Source: Byssovorax sp. | Lineage (GTDB): Bacteria; Myxococcota_A; Polyangia; Polyangiales; Polyangiaceae | Direction of reading: 5' to 3' | Length of the DNA: 64,000 nucleotides | Assembly (NCBI GenBank): GCA_025362495.1 | Contig: JANYGI010000063.1 | Span: 1-64,000 of the forward strand | Shown here: positions 34,275-45,191 of the stretch, one piece after another | Numbering within the stretch: position 1 is the first letter of the stretch | Layout: each line of letters starts with the position of its first letter | Program-made: the position numbers and the translations under genes | Notes under the pieces: model-generated | Seen by the model: the letters and a program-made list of their open reading frames with translations, nothing else | Told to the model about the DNA's origin: nothing | The model's database searches: none

Positions 34275-35051
34275 TCACCTCCGCGGGAGCACGTTGCGCA
34301 GATCGATCGGCACGCTCACGGCCGCGTCGGCGAGGCGCTTCTCATCCATCGTGCCGAGCGCCGCGCCGCTGCGGACCTGGCGGGCTTCGAGGTTGATCGT
34401 GATCAGGCGCCCGCCGTTGACGACCGGCGCGTGACCGAGCGTCGCGCCGGCCGCGATCTTCGCGCCCTCGGCGACGCTCTGCTCGAAACGCTCGAGGCCG
34501 CGATGGATGAGCAGATAGCGCCGCACCTCGCCGCCCTCGCGCACGGCGTGCAGCGTGGCCACGGCGAGGGCGCCCTCGCTGTCGCCGGCGAACACGACCT
34601 CGGCCGGGCCCTCTTGTCCTTCGAGCGCCACCAGCGCGACCTTCTCGCCCGGCGTCGTCGCGATCTCCACGCCATGGCCGCCCGGCGCGCCGTCGAACGG
34701 CGAGACCACCCTCGGCGCGCGCTCGAAGGCGCCGACCGGGTAGCGATAGAGCGCGGCGTCGTCGGGGCGATCGGGGCGCCGAGGCACGCGCTCACCCGCC
34801 GTCCCCGCTCGTCCCACGTCGTTGACGACGGGCAACACCGGCGCCGCGGCGGGTACGTCGTCGCCCGGGATGCGCACGCACACCGGGCCTTCAGGCAGCG
34901 TCCCCGGACCGCACAGCGCGGGCAGACCATCGACGCCGCGCGCCACCGCGGGCGCGGCGATCGGCGCGGGCCGCGGCGCCGGGCCGCGATCGAGGCTACC
35001 GAGCGCGGTCAGCACCGCGACCGAAGCAGCGGCCTTCACGAGCGGGTGCAT
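34275..35051 (-). CDS. secreted M23-peptidase-like protein, probably inactive
   Basis: 258 residues from ATG 35051 (MHPLVKAAASVAVLTALGS signal sequence). After a Pro/Ala linker the C-terminal domain resembles the lysostaphin/M23 beta core: YLLIHRGLERFEQSVAEGA then KIAAGATLGHAP, the usual G-x-x-V-x-x-G-x-x-I-G strand. The H-x-H and H-x-x-x-D zinc ligands of active M23 enzymes are not seen, so it may be a binding or regulatory relative acting on peptidoglycan. The frame extends 13 codons upstream of the chosen start but without a signal peptide. Confidence 0.6.
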   Translation of the reverse strand: MHPLVKAAASVAVLTALGSLDRGPAPRPAPIAAPAVARGVDGLPALCGPGTLPEGPVCVRIPGDDVPAAAPVLPVVNDVGRAGTAGERVPRRPDRPDDAALYRYPVGAFERAPRVVSPFDGAPGGHGVEIATTPGEKVALVALEGQEGPAEVVFAGDSEGALAVATLHAVREGGEVRRYLLIHRGLERFEQSVAEGAKIAAGATLGHAPVVNGGRLITINLEARQVRSGAALGTMDEKRLADAAVSVPIDLRNVLPRR

Positions 35052-35202
35052 GCTTCGCGAGAAATGGCACACGCCGCCTGTTTCGACCACCTCGAATCAG
35101 CGCCGTCCGCGCGCGTTCGCCCGGCCAGGACGGCCCGCGACGCCGTCGTACATGTGTTCTCAGTTGCGCTCGTACCGGGCACTTGGTAGCTCCTTTCTCA
35201 TC

Positions 35203-35871
35203 GTGCAAACCCGTGAAGCGATCGACCGGTCCATCAACGAGCTCTTCGACGCGGAGCGCAGCGTACGCCGTCTCCACGACGAGCTCGCCGCGCTCCCCGC
35301 CGAGCCGCTGCTCGACGCCCTCACCGCCGCGCTCGCCGCCGCGCTGAAGGAAGCCAACGAAGACGAGGCCGCGCTCCGCCTCGTGCGCATCGCCGCGCTC
35401 CTCGGCGAGCACGACGGCCCGCGCGTCGTCGATGCGCTCATCGACGTGCTCTCGTCCGAGCACCCCGAGGCCCGCAAGGCCGCCGGCGAAGAGCTCGAAG
35501 AGCTCGCGTTCGATCGCTTCAAGGAGGTCGCCGGCGGCGTCGAGCGCGCGCTCAAGCGCCTGCCCGTGGGCTCGCCCGCGCTCCCCGAGCTGCCCTACCT
35601 GCTCGCCGAGATCCCCGAGCCCGGCGTGATGAAGCTCCTCGGCCAGTTCCTCGCGCACGCCGATCCGGACGCGGTCGCCGCGGCGATCGAGTCGCTGGTC
35701 GAGATCGGCGATCCCGCCGGCGCGCGCCTCCTCCAGCCCCTCGAAGGCGACGAGCGCACGGTCGAGCTCGCCGACGACGGCGGCGAAGAGACGAGCGAGG
35801 TCACCCTCGGCGAGCTCGCCGCCGAGGCGATCGAGCTGCTCCAGGAGAACGGCGAAGAAGAGGCCGAGTGA
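35203..35871 (+). CDS. HEAT-repeat-like acidic protein
   Basis: 222 residues from GTG 35203 (MQTREAIDRSINELFDAERS). Regular paired helices (LVRIAALLGEHDGPRVVDAL, AAAIESLVEIGDPAGARLL) look like HEAT/ARM repeats, and the C-terminus is very acidic (ENGEEEAE). Probably a cytoplasmic protein-binding scaffold. Its stop TGA shares a base with the ATG of the methyltransferase (TGATG), so translation is coupled. No strong Shine-Dalgarno is visible; a longer start at 35152 is possible. Confidence 0.75.
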   Translation: MQTREAIDRSINELFDAERSVRRLHDELAALPAEPLLDALTAALAAALKEANEDEAALRLVRIAALLGEHDGPRVVDALIDVLSSEHPEARKAAGEELEELAFDRFKEVAGGVERALKRLPVGSPALPELPYLLAEIPEPGVMKLLGQFLAHADPDAVAAAIESLVEIGDPAGARLLQPLEGDERTVELADDGGEETSEVTLGELAAEAIELLQENGEEEAE

Positions 35872-36692
35872 TGCTCGGCGCTCCGCTGACCGCCGCGGAC
35901 GCGGAGATCTTCGAGGACACCGTCGTGCCTCGCTATCTCTCGTTCTTCGGCGCGCTCGCCGCGGAGATGCTCTTTCCCTGTCCTCAAGCGCAGATCGCGC
36001 ACCTCGGCTGCCGCACCGGCTACCCCGACACCTCCATCGCTGAAAAAGTACCCGAGTGCCTGCTCGTCGGGGTCGACTCGTCGGCCCCGGCGCTCGACCT
36101 CGCCCGCGCGCGCGCGTCGCTCAACTCACGCATGCGCGTGAGCTACGAGCTCGCCGACAGCTTCCCCACGATCCTGCCCGAGTTCGGCTTCACCCACGCC
36201 CTCGCGCTCCACCCGATCTGCGACGCCGAGGGCCGCTCGGCGCTGCTCTCGGAGCTCCATCGCGTGCTCGTCCCCGGCGGCCAGGCTCTCCTCGCGCTGC
36301 CGCTGCGCGGCTCGTTCCCGGAGATCAACGACATGATCCGCGAGTACGCCTTGCGGCAAGATCTCACCGAGCTGGGCAAGGCGGTGGACCTCGCGGTGCA
36401 GAGCCGCCCGACGATCGAGACGGTCTCGGAAGAGTTCGAGAATGCCGGCCTCACCGAGGTCGACGTCGACGTGCAGCTCATCGCCGTCTCGTTCACGAAC
36501 GGCCGCGAATTTCTCGACGATCCCATCGCCAAGCTCATGGTCTTCCCCGAGCTGCGATCGCTGCTCGCGATGGACCCCGAGGTCGCGATCCCGTGCATGA
36601 AGTACGTGCACGACGCGATCGGCAAGTACTGGTCGGAGGGCGTCTTCGAGCTCACCGTCAACGTTGGCTGCGCCTCGGGTCGTCGCCTGTGA
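35871..36692 (+). CDS. class I SAM-dependent methyltransferase
   Basis: 273 residues. Motif I is IAHLGCRTGYPDTSIAEK, with acidic motif II VGVDSSAPALDLAR; post-motif LHRVLVPGGQALLALPLRGS fits the Rossmann methyltransferase fold. An N-terminal helical segment of ~40 residues precedes it. Substrate unknown. The start overlaps the HEAT-like stop by one base and the stop overlaps the [2Fe-2S] gene start (GTGA), so the three are one translational unit. Confidence 0.8.
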   Translation: MLGAPLTAADAEIFEDTVVPRYLSFFGALAAEMLFPCPQAQIAHLGCRTGYPDTSIAEKVPECLLVGVDSSAPALDLARARASLNSRMRVSYELADSFPTILPEFGFTHALALHPICDAEGRSALLSELHRVLVPGGQALLALPLRGSFPEINDMIREYALRQDLTELGKAVDLAVQSRPTIETVSEEFENAGLTEVDVDVQLIAVSFTNGREFLDDPIAKLMVFPELRSLLAMDPEVAIPCMKYVHDAIGKYWSEGVFELTVNVGCASGRRL

Positions 36693-36970
36693 AGACGCTG
36701 GTCTGCCGCTGCGAGGACGTGACGCTGCACGAGCTCGACGACGCGATGGCCCGCGGCTACCGCGACATCGAGTCGGTCAAGCGCTACACGGGCTTCGGCA
36801 CCGGCTGGTGCCAGGGCAAGTGGTGCCTCTCGCTCTGCGCGCGCCTTGTCGCCGAGCGCGGCGGCGAGGTCGACAAGCCGATCACGCCGCGCCCGCCGTA
36901 CCACCCTGTTTCGCTCGCGGTCCTCGCCGGCCTCGCCGACGCCGACCTGCCGGATCCCGAGAAGCGCTGA
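36689..36970 (+). CDS. BFD-like [2Fe-2S]-binding protein
   Basis: 93 residues. VCRCEDVTLHELDDAMARG followed by VKRYTGFGTGWCQGKWC matches the BFD-type [2Fe-2S] domain, whose four ligands are the C-x-C pair and the C-x-x-x-x-C pair. Such domains are usually fused to FAD enzymes (sarcosine oxidase alpha, cyanide synthase); here it stands alone and is coupled by GTGA overlap to the methyltransferase. A short Pro-rich C-terminal tail follows. Likely an electron or iron-sulfur carrier; partner unknown. Confidence 0.82.
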   Translation: MKTLVCRCEDVTLHELDDAMARGYRDIESVKRYTGFGTGWCQGKWCLSLCARLVAERGGEVDKPITPRPPYHPVSLAVLAGLADADLPDPEKR

Positions 36971-36993
36971 CGCCTCGTGATCGGCCGCGTGTG

Positions 36994-37021
36994 TTGACTC
37001 CGCACGCGTTTCGCCTAGAAG
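36994..37021 (+). promoter_or_regulatory. candidate promoter of queD
   Basis: TTGACT at 36994-36999, 16-base spacer, TAGAAG at 37016-37021. Initiation about seven bases on would fall at or next to the queD ATG (37029), implying a leaderless or very short leader. No Shine-Dalgarno is seen before that ATG. Confidence 0.35.
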
Positions 37022-37028
37022 GCGGGCC

Positions 37029-37391
37029 ATGAACGTCAAGCTCGTGCACGAGTTCCGCTTCGAGGCGGCTCACCTTCTCCCCAGGGTGCCCGCCGGCCAC
37101 AAGTGCGCGCGCCTCCACGGCCACAGCTTCAAGATCGAGGTCGCGATCGCCGGCCCCGTCAACGAGGAGACGGGCTGGTTCATCGACTACGGCGTGCTCT
37201 TCGACGCCTGGGCGCCGCTCCACGCCCAGCTCGATCACAATTACCTGAACGACATCCAGGGCCTCGAGAACCCCACGAGCGAGCTGCTGGCGCGCTGGAT
37301 CTGGGACCGCCTCCACCCCGCGCTCCCGTCGATCGCCCGCGTCACCGTCTTCGAGACCTGCGACGCCCGCTGCGAGTACGAAGGCCGCTGA
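37029..37391 (+). CDS. queD: 6-carboxy-5,6,7,8-tetrahydropterin synthase QueD
   Basis: 120 residues, standard for QueD. Zinc ligands His15 (EAAHLLP) and His30/His32 with the catalytic Cys26 in KCARLHGHSF; GWFIDYGVLFDAW and LDHNYLND are conserved, as is the ENPTSELLARWIW helix. It converts dihydroneopterin triphosphate to carboxytetrahydropterin, the second step towards queuosine and other 7-deazaguanines. No queC, queE or queF is nearby. Follows the [2Fe-2S] gene after 58 bases with a possible own promoter. Confidence 0.95.
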   Translation: MNVKLVHEFRFEAAHLLPRVPAGHKCARLHGHSFKIEVAIAGPVNEETGWFIDYGVLFDAWAPLHAQLDHNYLNDIQGLENPTSELLARWIWDRLHPALPSIARVTVFETCDARCEYEGR

Positions 37392-37415
37392 TCCAGAGGC
37401 CGATCGGCATTCCGG

Positions 37416-37444
37416 TTTGCCCTCCCGCAACAAACGGCTATAGA
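37416..37444 (+). promoter_or_regulatory. candidate promoter of the small basic ORF
   Basis: TTTGCC at 37416-37421, 17-base spacer, TATAGA at 37439-37444. The ATG of the 48-residue ORF lies at 37455, only 10 bases after the -10 element, so the transcript would be almost leaderless. Confidence 0.4.
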
Positions 37445-37454
37445 GCGCCCCACC

Positions 37455-37601
37455 ATGTGCCAGAAGCCCCAGGACCGAGCCCGAGAGAAGCGTCGCCTCA
37501 CCAAGCGCCTCGCCAACTGGCGCGCCAAGCAGCTGCTTGTCGCCGCCCCCGCCGCCACTGCCGCCGCGCCCGCGAAGGCCGAGGCCAAGTCGAAGAAGTG
37601 A
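37455..37601 (+). CDS. small basic Ala/Lys-rich protein (48 aa)
   Basis: Short ORF MCQKPQDRAREKRRLTKRLA..., ending in a run of Ala and then KAEAKSKK. It has strong third-base GC throughout, a promoter-like element 11 bases upstream and a perfect hairpin 13 bases after its stop, which together argue for a real transcription unit. The first 30 residues are a charged helix (Arg/Lys 11 of 25) with a single Trp; the tail resembles histone- or ribosomal-type basic tails. A nucleic-acid-binding role is plausible but unproven. No family recognised. Confidence 0.6.
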   Translation: MCQKPQDRAREKRRLTKRLANWRAKQLLVAAPAATAAAPAKAEAKSKK

Positions 37602-37614
37602 TTCTCGCGTCCTG

Positions 37615-37646
37615 GGAGGGTGTTCGGCCGACGTCGAACACCCTCC
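37615..37646 (+). terminator. hairpin after the small basic ORF
   Basis: Perfect 12-bp stem ggagggtgttcg (37615-37626) with cgaacaccctcc (37635-37646), 8-nt loop. No U-run follows, but position directly behind the small ORF fits a transcript end. Confidence 0.65.
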
Positions 37647-37733
37647 GAGACGCGCTCCTTCACTTCCGACACGCCCTCCACGCCTGACGAGACAGCGCCC
37701 CTTTCGGCGCGGGATCCTTGCGGATCGCTCTCG

Positions 37734-38153
37734 TCACTCCTGCGGGCGACCTTCCGGGTACAGGTACTCGACGAGGGCCGCGGCCAGATCCTCGTACAGC
37801 TCGCCCTCGCCGTCCATGCGGCGCCAGTGCTGGAGCTCGCCGTCGAACACGTAGCGCATCATGGCCTTCGGGCCGCCGTGCTTCTCGCCGATCATCACCA
37901 TCGCCCCGATGTCGCGCTGCCAGTGCAGCGAGAGCTCCGCGTTGCGCGGCTCGCGTCGCAGGCGAAACTTCGCGGGCGCGTCGCGCCAGAGCTTGAGCCC
38001 GGGCATCCCACCGGGGGCCGTCAGATCACGGGCCACCCGTTCGATCATCTTCAGCCCCTCTCGGTTGAGGATCGGCTCGCCGCTCGGCGCCACCTTCTCG
38101 CTCACGACCTTCGCCAGGTCCATCAGCAGCTTGCGTCCGCGCTCTTCGCTCAT
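37734..38153 (-). CDS. conserved hypothetical protein
   Basis: 139 residues from ATG 38153 ([20 protein letters not shown]), with a GAGAGG purine run upstream. A mixed alpha/beta cytoplasmic protein with no signal or membrane segment; [20 protein letters not shown] and [20 protein letters not shown] are its most distinctive blocks, ending in a helix [17 protein letters not shown]. No family recognised. It is divergent from the phosphoesterase lipoprotein. The longer frame to 38279 runs through low-complexity GC repeats (38180-38215) and is rejected. Confidence 0.75.
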   Translation of the reverse strand: MSEERGRKLLMDLAKVVSEKVAPSGEPILNREGLKMIERVARDLTAPGGMPGLKLWRDAPAKFRLRREPRNAELSLHWQRDIGAMVMIGEKHGGPKAMMRYVFDGELQHWRRMDGEGELYEDLAAALVEYLYPEGRPQE

Positions 38154-38293
38154 CGATCTCGCCTCTCCCTGGGCACCGCGCCTCCGGCGCCGCGCTGCGC
38201 CGCGCCGCGCTGCCAACGATACCAAGCGCGCGCCGCCTCCGCACGCGCCGCCTCGTTCGTGATACATTCGCGGCTTCAATCGAGGGAGAATCG

Positions 38294-39742
38294 ATGATCA
38301 GCACCACCCGTCCGCTCCATCTCGGCGTCGCCTTCACGCTCCTCCTCGGCTGCTCCAGCACCGGCGATCAGCCGCAGCAGAGCGCGGGCTCCACCGGCTC
38401 GATCACCGGGGCCGGCGGCGCCTCGACCAGCACCGCGGGCGTGGGCGGCTCGGGCGGCGTCAGCGCGAGCACCGCGGCGAGCGGCGGCGGCGCGAGCGCG
38501 ACGAGCGGCTCCGGCGCCTCCACCAGCGCGAGCGGCGCCTCGTCGAGCAGCGGCTCCGGCGGCGCCGTCTCGGTGATGCCGATCAAGCACATCGTCGTCA
38601 TCGTCAAAGAGAACCACACCTTCGACAATTACTTTGGCACCTTCCCCGGCGCCGAAGGCATCACCGACTGCAAGCTCAAGAATGGCACTGTCCCGTGCCC
38701 GCACGCGCCGGACACCTCACGTGATCTCTGCCACACCCACGACTGCGCCCTCACCGACTGGAACCACGGCCAGATGAACGGCTGGGAAGACTCGACTGGC
38801 TCCAACCAGAACGGCGATCACCTGGCCTGGGCGCAGTTCCACGAGAGCGACATCCCCAATTACTGGGCCTACGCCAAGACATTCACCCTCGGCGACCACT
38901 TCTTCTCCAACGTCCTCGGGCCGAGCTTCCCCGGGCACACCTTCGTCCTCGCGGCGCAGGCTGGCTGGGCCGCGGGCAACCCGCCCACCGACCCCACCCA
39001 TCCTTACTGGGGATGTGACGAGTACGCGTGGGACAAGATCGACGTTCACCAGAATGGCACTTGCCAGATTGCCAGCGTCGCTCCGTGCTTCAACATCCCG
39101 TCCATCCCCGACGTGCTGCCGATCGGGATCGACTGGAAGTTCTACGGATCGAACTTCTACGTGCTGTCCGATATCTGGTCGATGTTCAACGCCATCAAGC
39201 CCATCCGCAACGGCGCGGGCTGGAGCAAGGTCGTCAACGTCAAGACGTTCGCCGACGACATCGCCAATCACCAGCTCCCCAACGTCACCTGGGTGGTGAA
39301 TCAAGACCTCAACGACGAGCACCCCGGGATTGGCTCGGTCTGCAAGGGCGAGAACTGGACGGTCGACCACATCAACCTGCTGATGAACAGCGAGTACTGG
39401 AAGGACACGGCCATCCTTTTCACGATGGACGACTTCGGCGGCTGGGCCGACCACGTGCCCCCGCCGCGCCAGTACGGCTGCGACGGGGCCACGCCGTACG
39501 GCCTCGGCTTCCGCTTGCCGCTGATCGTGATCTCCCCCTACGCCCGGCCTGGCTTCGTCTTCAAGGAGGTCGCCGAGCAGGCCTCGATACCGAAGTTCAT
39601 CGAGACCGTGTTCGGCGCCCCCGCGCTCTCCACGCTCGATCCGGCCGCGCAGGACGGCCAGGCGAACGATCTGATGAACGCCTTCGATTTCAACCAGGCT
39701 CCCCTGCCTCCGCTGGTTCTCCCCACGCGGAGCTGCAACTAG
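38294..39742 (+). CDS. phosphoesterase-family lipoprotein (phospholipase C/acid phosphatase type)
   Basis: 482 residues with GAGGGAG before the ATG. Lipobox LLLGC (Cys20) and about 70 residues of Ser/Gly/Ala spacer. The catalytic domain opens with [20 protein letters not shown], the metal-binding Glu-Asn motif of the PF04185 family, and includes [20 protein letters not shown] and [10 protein letters not shown], and [15 protein letters not shown]. Relatives hydrolyse phospholipids or phosphomonoesters outside the cell. It could supply phosphate or act on prey membranes; the substrate cannot be told. Confidence 0.88.
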   Translation: MISTTRPLHLGVAFTLLLGCSSTGDQPQQSAGSTGSITGAGGASTSTAGVGGSGGVSASTAASGGGASATSGSGASTSASGASSSSGSGGAVSVMPIKHIVVIVKENHTFDNYFGTFPGAEGITDCKLKNGTVPCPHAPDTSRDLCHTHDCALTDWNHGQMNGWEDSTGSNQNGDHLAWAQFHESDIPNYWAYAKTFTLGDHFFSNVLGPSFPGHTFVLAAQAGWAAGNPPTDPTHPYWGCDEYAWDKIDVHQNGTCQIASVAPCFNIPSIPDVLPIGIDWKFYGSNFYVLSDIWSMFNAIKPIRNGAGWSKVVNVKTFADDIANHQLPNVTWVVNQDLNDEHPGIGSVCKGENWTVDHINLLMNSEYWKDTAILFTMDDFGGWADHVPPPRQYGCDGATPYGLGFRLPLIVISPYARPGFVFKEVAEQASIPKFIETVFGAPALSTLDPAAQDGQANDLMNAFDFNQAPLPPLVLPTRSCN

Positions 39743-39778
39743 CCCTGTCAGGCTCGGCTACACTCCCTCTCACGCTGC

Positions 39779-40744
39779 ATGAAGACCCTCGAGCATTTCG
39801 TCTCCAACCACGACGGCTGGCACATCTCACTATTCCAGACCTGGGATGAAGAGCGCCTGGTCCCGGGTCGCCGCCCGGTGCTCATCGTGCCTGGCTACGG
39901 GATGAACTCCTTCATCTTCAGCTATCACCCCCACGGGGACTCGCTGGAAGGCTACCTCGCCCGCGCTGGATTCGAGGTCTGGCGCGTCGATTTACGGGCC
40001 CAGGGCAAGAGCGTCTCCATCGGCGGGACCGACTCGTTCGGCCTCGAAGATCTCGCCGTCACCGATCTCGGCGCCGCCATCGACTTCGCCCTCGAGCGCT
40101 CGCACAGCGGGGCCGACCGGGTCGACGTCATCGGCGCCTCGCTCGGCGGCACCATCGTGTTCCTCCACGCGGCCTTGAAGAAGGACAACAAGCTCGGATC
40201 CATCGTCGCGATGGGCTCGCCCGTGCGCTGGGTCGACATCCACCCGGCGATCCGCGTGGCCTTCGCCGTCCCCGCGCTCGTCGGCCTCGTCCGCCTCCGC
40301 GGCACCCGCCAGATGGCCGGCTTCGCGTTACCGCACATCCTGAAGCGGATACCGTCGGTCCTCTCGATTTACATGAACGCCAGCATCACCGACATCAGCG
40401 CCGAGATGGTCAAGACGGTGGAAGATCCGAATCGCCACGTCAACCGCGAGATCGCCTACTGGATCCGCGACCGCGACCTCACCGTCCGCGGCCAGAACCT
40501 CTCGACGGCGATTCGCGATCTCCAGAATCCCTTGCTCTGCGTCCTCGCCCGCGGGGACGGCATCGTCCCCCGCCGCACCGCCGAGTTCCCGTACCTCACC
40601 GTGGCCTCGAAGGTGAAGCGATTGCTCGAAGTCGGCACGAAAGATCGAGCCATGGCTCATGCCGATCTCTTCGTCTCCAACGGCGCGCAAGAGGGCGTGT
40701 TCGCCCCGATCGCCGAGTGGCTGGTGGAGCCGAAACCCGGCTGA
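39779..40744 (+). CDS. alpha/beta hydrolase
   Basis: 321 residues without signal peptide. PVLIVPGYGMNSFIF (oxyanion region), VWRVDLRAQGKS, nucleophile elbow VIGASLGGTIVF (Ser in G-x-S-x-G), and late Asp (VLARGDGIVP) and His (MAHADLF) complete the triad. The long insertion between the elbow and the Asp is helical, like the lid of polyester or lipid hydrolases. Starts 36 bases behind the phosphoesterase gene and is probably co-transcribed with it. Substrate unknown. Confidence 0.85.
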   Translation: MKTLEHFVSNHDGWHISLFQTWDEERLVPGRRPVLIVPGYGMNSFIFSYHPHGDSLEGYLARAGFEVWRVDLRAQGKSVSIGGTDSFGLEDLAVTDLGAAIDFALERSHSGADRVDVIGASLGGTIVFLHAALKKDNKLGSIVAMGSPVRWVDIHPAIRVAFAVPALVGLVRLRGTRQMAGFALPHILKRIPSVLSIYMNASITDISAEMVKTVEDPNRHVNREIAYWIRDRDLTVRGQNLSTAIRDLQNPLLCVLARGDGIVPRRTAEFPYLTVASKVKRLLEVGTKDRAMAHADLFVSNGAQEGVFAPIAEWLVEPKPG

Positions 40745-40776
40745 TCCATTCTGCTGCTGATCTGCTGCTGATCTGA

Positions 40777-40919
40777 TGTGGGGCGGGCCTCCGTGCCCGC
40801 CGCATGGAATCTCTACAGCCGACCAAGCCTGATCTGGGAGCCGCTCCAGAGCAGATGATCCTGTGCAGCTCTGGTCGCTCGAGGTTGTCCATGCGGCGGG
40901 CACGGAGGCCCGCCCCACA
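40777..40919. repeat. perfect 32-bp inverted repeat element
   Basis: Arms 40777-40808 and 40888-40919 are exact reverse complements (beginning tgtggggcgggcctccgtgc) around a 79-base interior. Just outside the left arm lies a short direct repeat of gctgctgatct (40753-40774). No ORF is supported inside. It resembles a repetitive extragenic palindrome or a small non-autonomous mobile element. It fills most of the 355-base gap between the alpha/beta hydrolase and the aminopeptidase. Confidence 0.85.
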
Positions 40920-41099
40920 CCGGAGCGGATCCCCCGGAGGACATCGCCCGCCTCCGCCGCCCCGCGCGCCGACGCCGCCCCCGCGGCTTGAAGCGCGGGC
41001 CACCAAAAATCGGCCGGAAACCGCGGCATTTTCTCCTGTGCGGACCCCGCGGGCGATCGCGCTTGCAAGGGCGCGCCCGCCCGGGAAAGCTCGCACCCC

Positions 41100-43750
<2,651 letters not shown>

Positions 43751-43754
<4 letters not shown>

Positions 43755-44554
43755 CGCTCGACTTTCGTGGCAAGACGGCGCTCGTCACCGGCGCTTCGGC
43801 CGGCCTCGGGCGCGAGATGGCGCGGATCCTCGCGCGCGACGTCGACACTCTGGTGCTCACGGCGCGCCGGCAAGACCGCCTCGACGATCTCGCGGCCGAG
43901 CTCCGCCAGTTCCGGAGCGAGCTCCGCGTCCACGTCCGCGCCGTCGATCTCGCCGACCGCGCGGCCACGAGCGCGATGCTCGACGGCCTCGCGAGCGAGG
44001 GTATCGCCGTCGACATCCTGATCAACAACGCAGGCTACGGCGTCTACGGCCTCTTCGAGAAGAACGACTGGTCGAAGCTCGAGGGCATGCTCGAGCTCAA
44101 CATGATCTCGGCGACGCTCCTGCTTCATCGCCTCATCCCCGGCATGGTGAAGCGCGGCTTCGGCGCCATCCTCAACGTGGGCTCGACGGCCGGCATGGTG
44201 GAAATGCCTGGATTCGCCGGCTACGGCGCGACCAAGGCCTACTTCAACCACCTGAGCGAGGCCCTCCGGGGCGAGCTCAGCGGCACGGGCGTGGTGCTGA
44301 CGGCGCTCTGCCCGGGCCCGGTCGAGACCGAGTTCCAGGCCGTCGCCGGCACCGACAAGCGCGGCAAGCTGCCAGCCCTCATTCACGTCGACGTCGTCGA
44401 TTGCGCCGAGCAGGCGATAGCCGGTCTGAAGCGCGGGCGCGCCCGGGTGATACCCGGTCTCCTCGGCGCCGTGCCGCTCGGGGGGCTTCCCCGGCTGCTG
44501 ACCCGCCCCATCTTTGCGCGTGCGGGCAAGAAAGTCCGCCGCGAAGAGAGCTGA
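43751..44554 (+). CDS. short-chain dehydrogenase/reductase
   Basis: 267 residues from GTG 43751, overlapping the aminopeptidase stop by four bases. Cofactor site TALVTGASAGLGREMARIL, NNAGYGVYG, the catalytic Ser in GSTAGMVEM and YGATKAYFNHL (Y-x-x-x-K) are intact; CPGPVETEF follows. The RR in TARRQDR after strand 2 favours NADPH. C-terminal ~40 residues are basic and hydrophobic, as in membrane-associated SDRs of the DltE/short-chain type. Substrate unknown. Confidence 0.9.
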
Positions 44555-44633
44555 TCTCTCCCGCTGTCGCCCCCGCTGATCCGCGCCGCTCCCCGGCGCG
44601 TAGTGGCGGGCAACAATCCTGAAAGGTACCGAT

Positions 44634-45191
44634 ATGCACCGTACGACTCTCCTCGCTGTCTTCGCCGTCCTCGCCTCGGGCGCCTCGCTCGCCGCCTGCG
44701 GCAGCGACACCACCACCAGCACGAGCACCACCGGCGCCGGCGGCTCTACCTCGGCCACGTCGTCGACCGGCGATACCACATCGTCAACGACGTCGACCAC
44801 CGCGGGCTCGACGAGCAGCGCCTCGGGCACCGGCGGCGGCGGCCCGACCCTCGTCAACGGCTGTGATCCTGCGGCCCTCGAAGACCACACGAAGGACGCC
44901 ACCGTCGAGATCAAGTTCGGCGGCGCGCTCAACCAGACGTACGCGCCGCCGTGCATCAAGGTGAAGAGCGGAACGATGGTGACGTTCACCGGCGGCTTCG
45001 CCGTTCACCCGCTCGCGGCCGGCGAGACCAAGCCGGGCGTCGTCCCGGTGCCCGACGGCAAAAGCCCGATCAAGGCCACTTCCAGCGCCGTACCGTCCGT
45101 CACCTTCGCCATCTCGCCGGCGGGCAGCTATCCTTACTACTGCACCGAGCACTACTCGATCGGTATGGAAGGGCTCATCGTCGCCGAGTGA
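44634..45191 (+). CDS. cupredoxin (plastocyanin/azurin-like) lipoprotein
   Basis: 185 residues. Lipobox LAAC (Cys22), then ~50 residues of Ser/Thr/Gly spacer. The copper site is complete: His125 (GFAVHPL) and C170-x2-H173-x4-M178 in YYCTEHYSIGMEG, the plastocyanin spacing. A Cys77/Cys107 pair may form a disulfide. A type 1 copper electron carrier held at the cell surface. The last 40 bases overlap the 3' end of the P450 gene on the other strand. GAAAGG lies before the ATG. Confidence 0.9.
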   Translation: MHRTTLLAVFAVLASGASLAACGSDTTTSTSTTGAGGSTSATSSTGDTTSSTTSTTAGSTSSASGTGGGGPTLVNGCDPAALEDHTKDATVEIKFGGALNQTYAPPCIKVKSGTMVTFTGGFAVHPLAAGETKPGVVPVPDGKSPIKATSSAVPSVTFAISPAGSYPYYCTEHYSIGMEGLIVAE

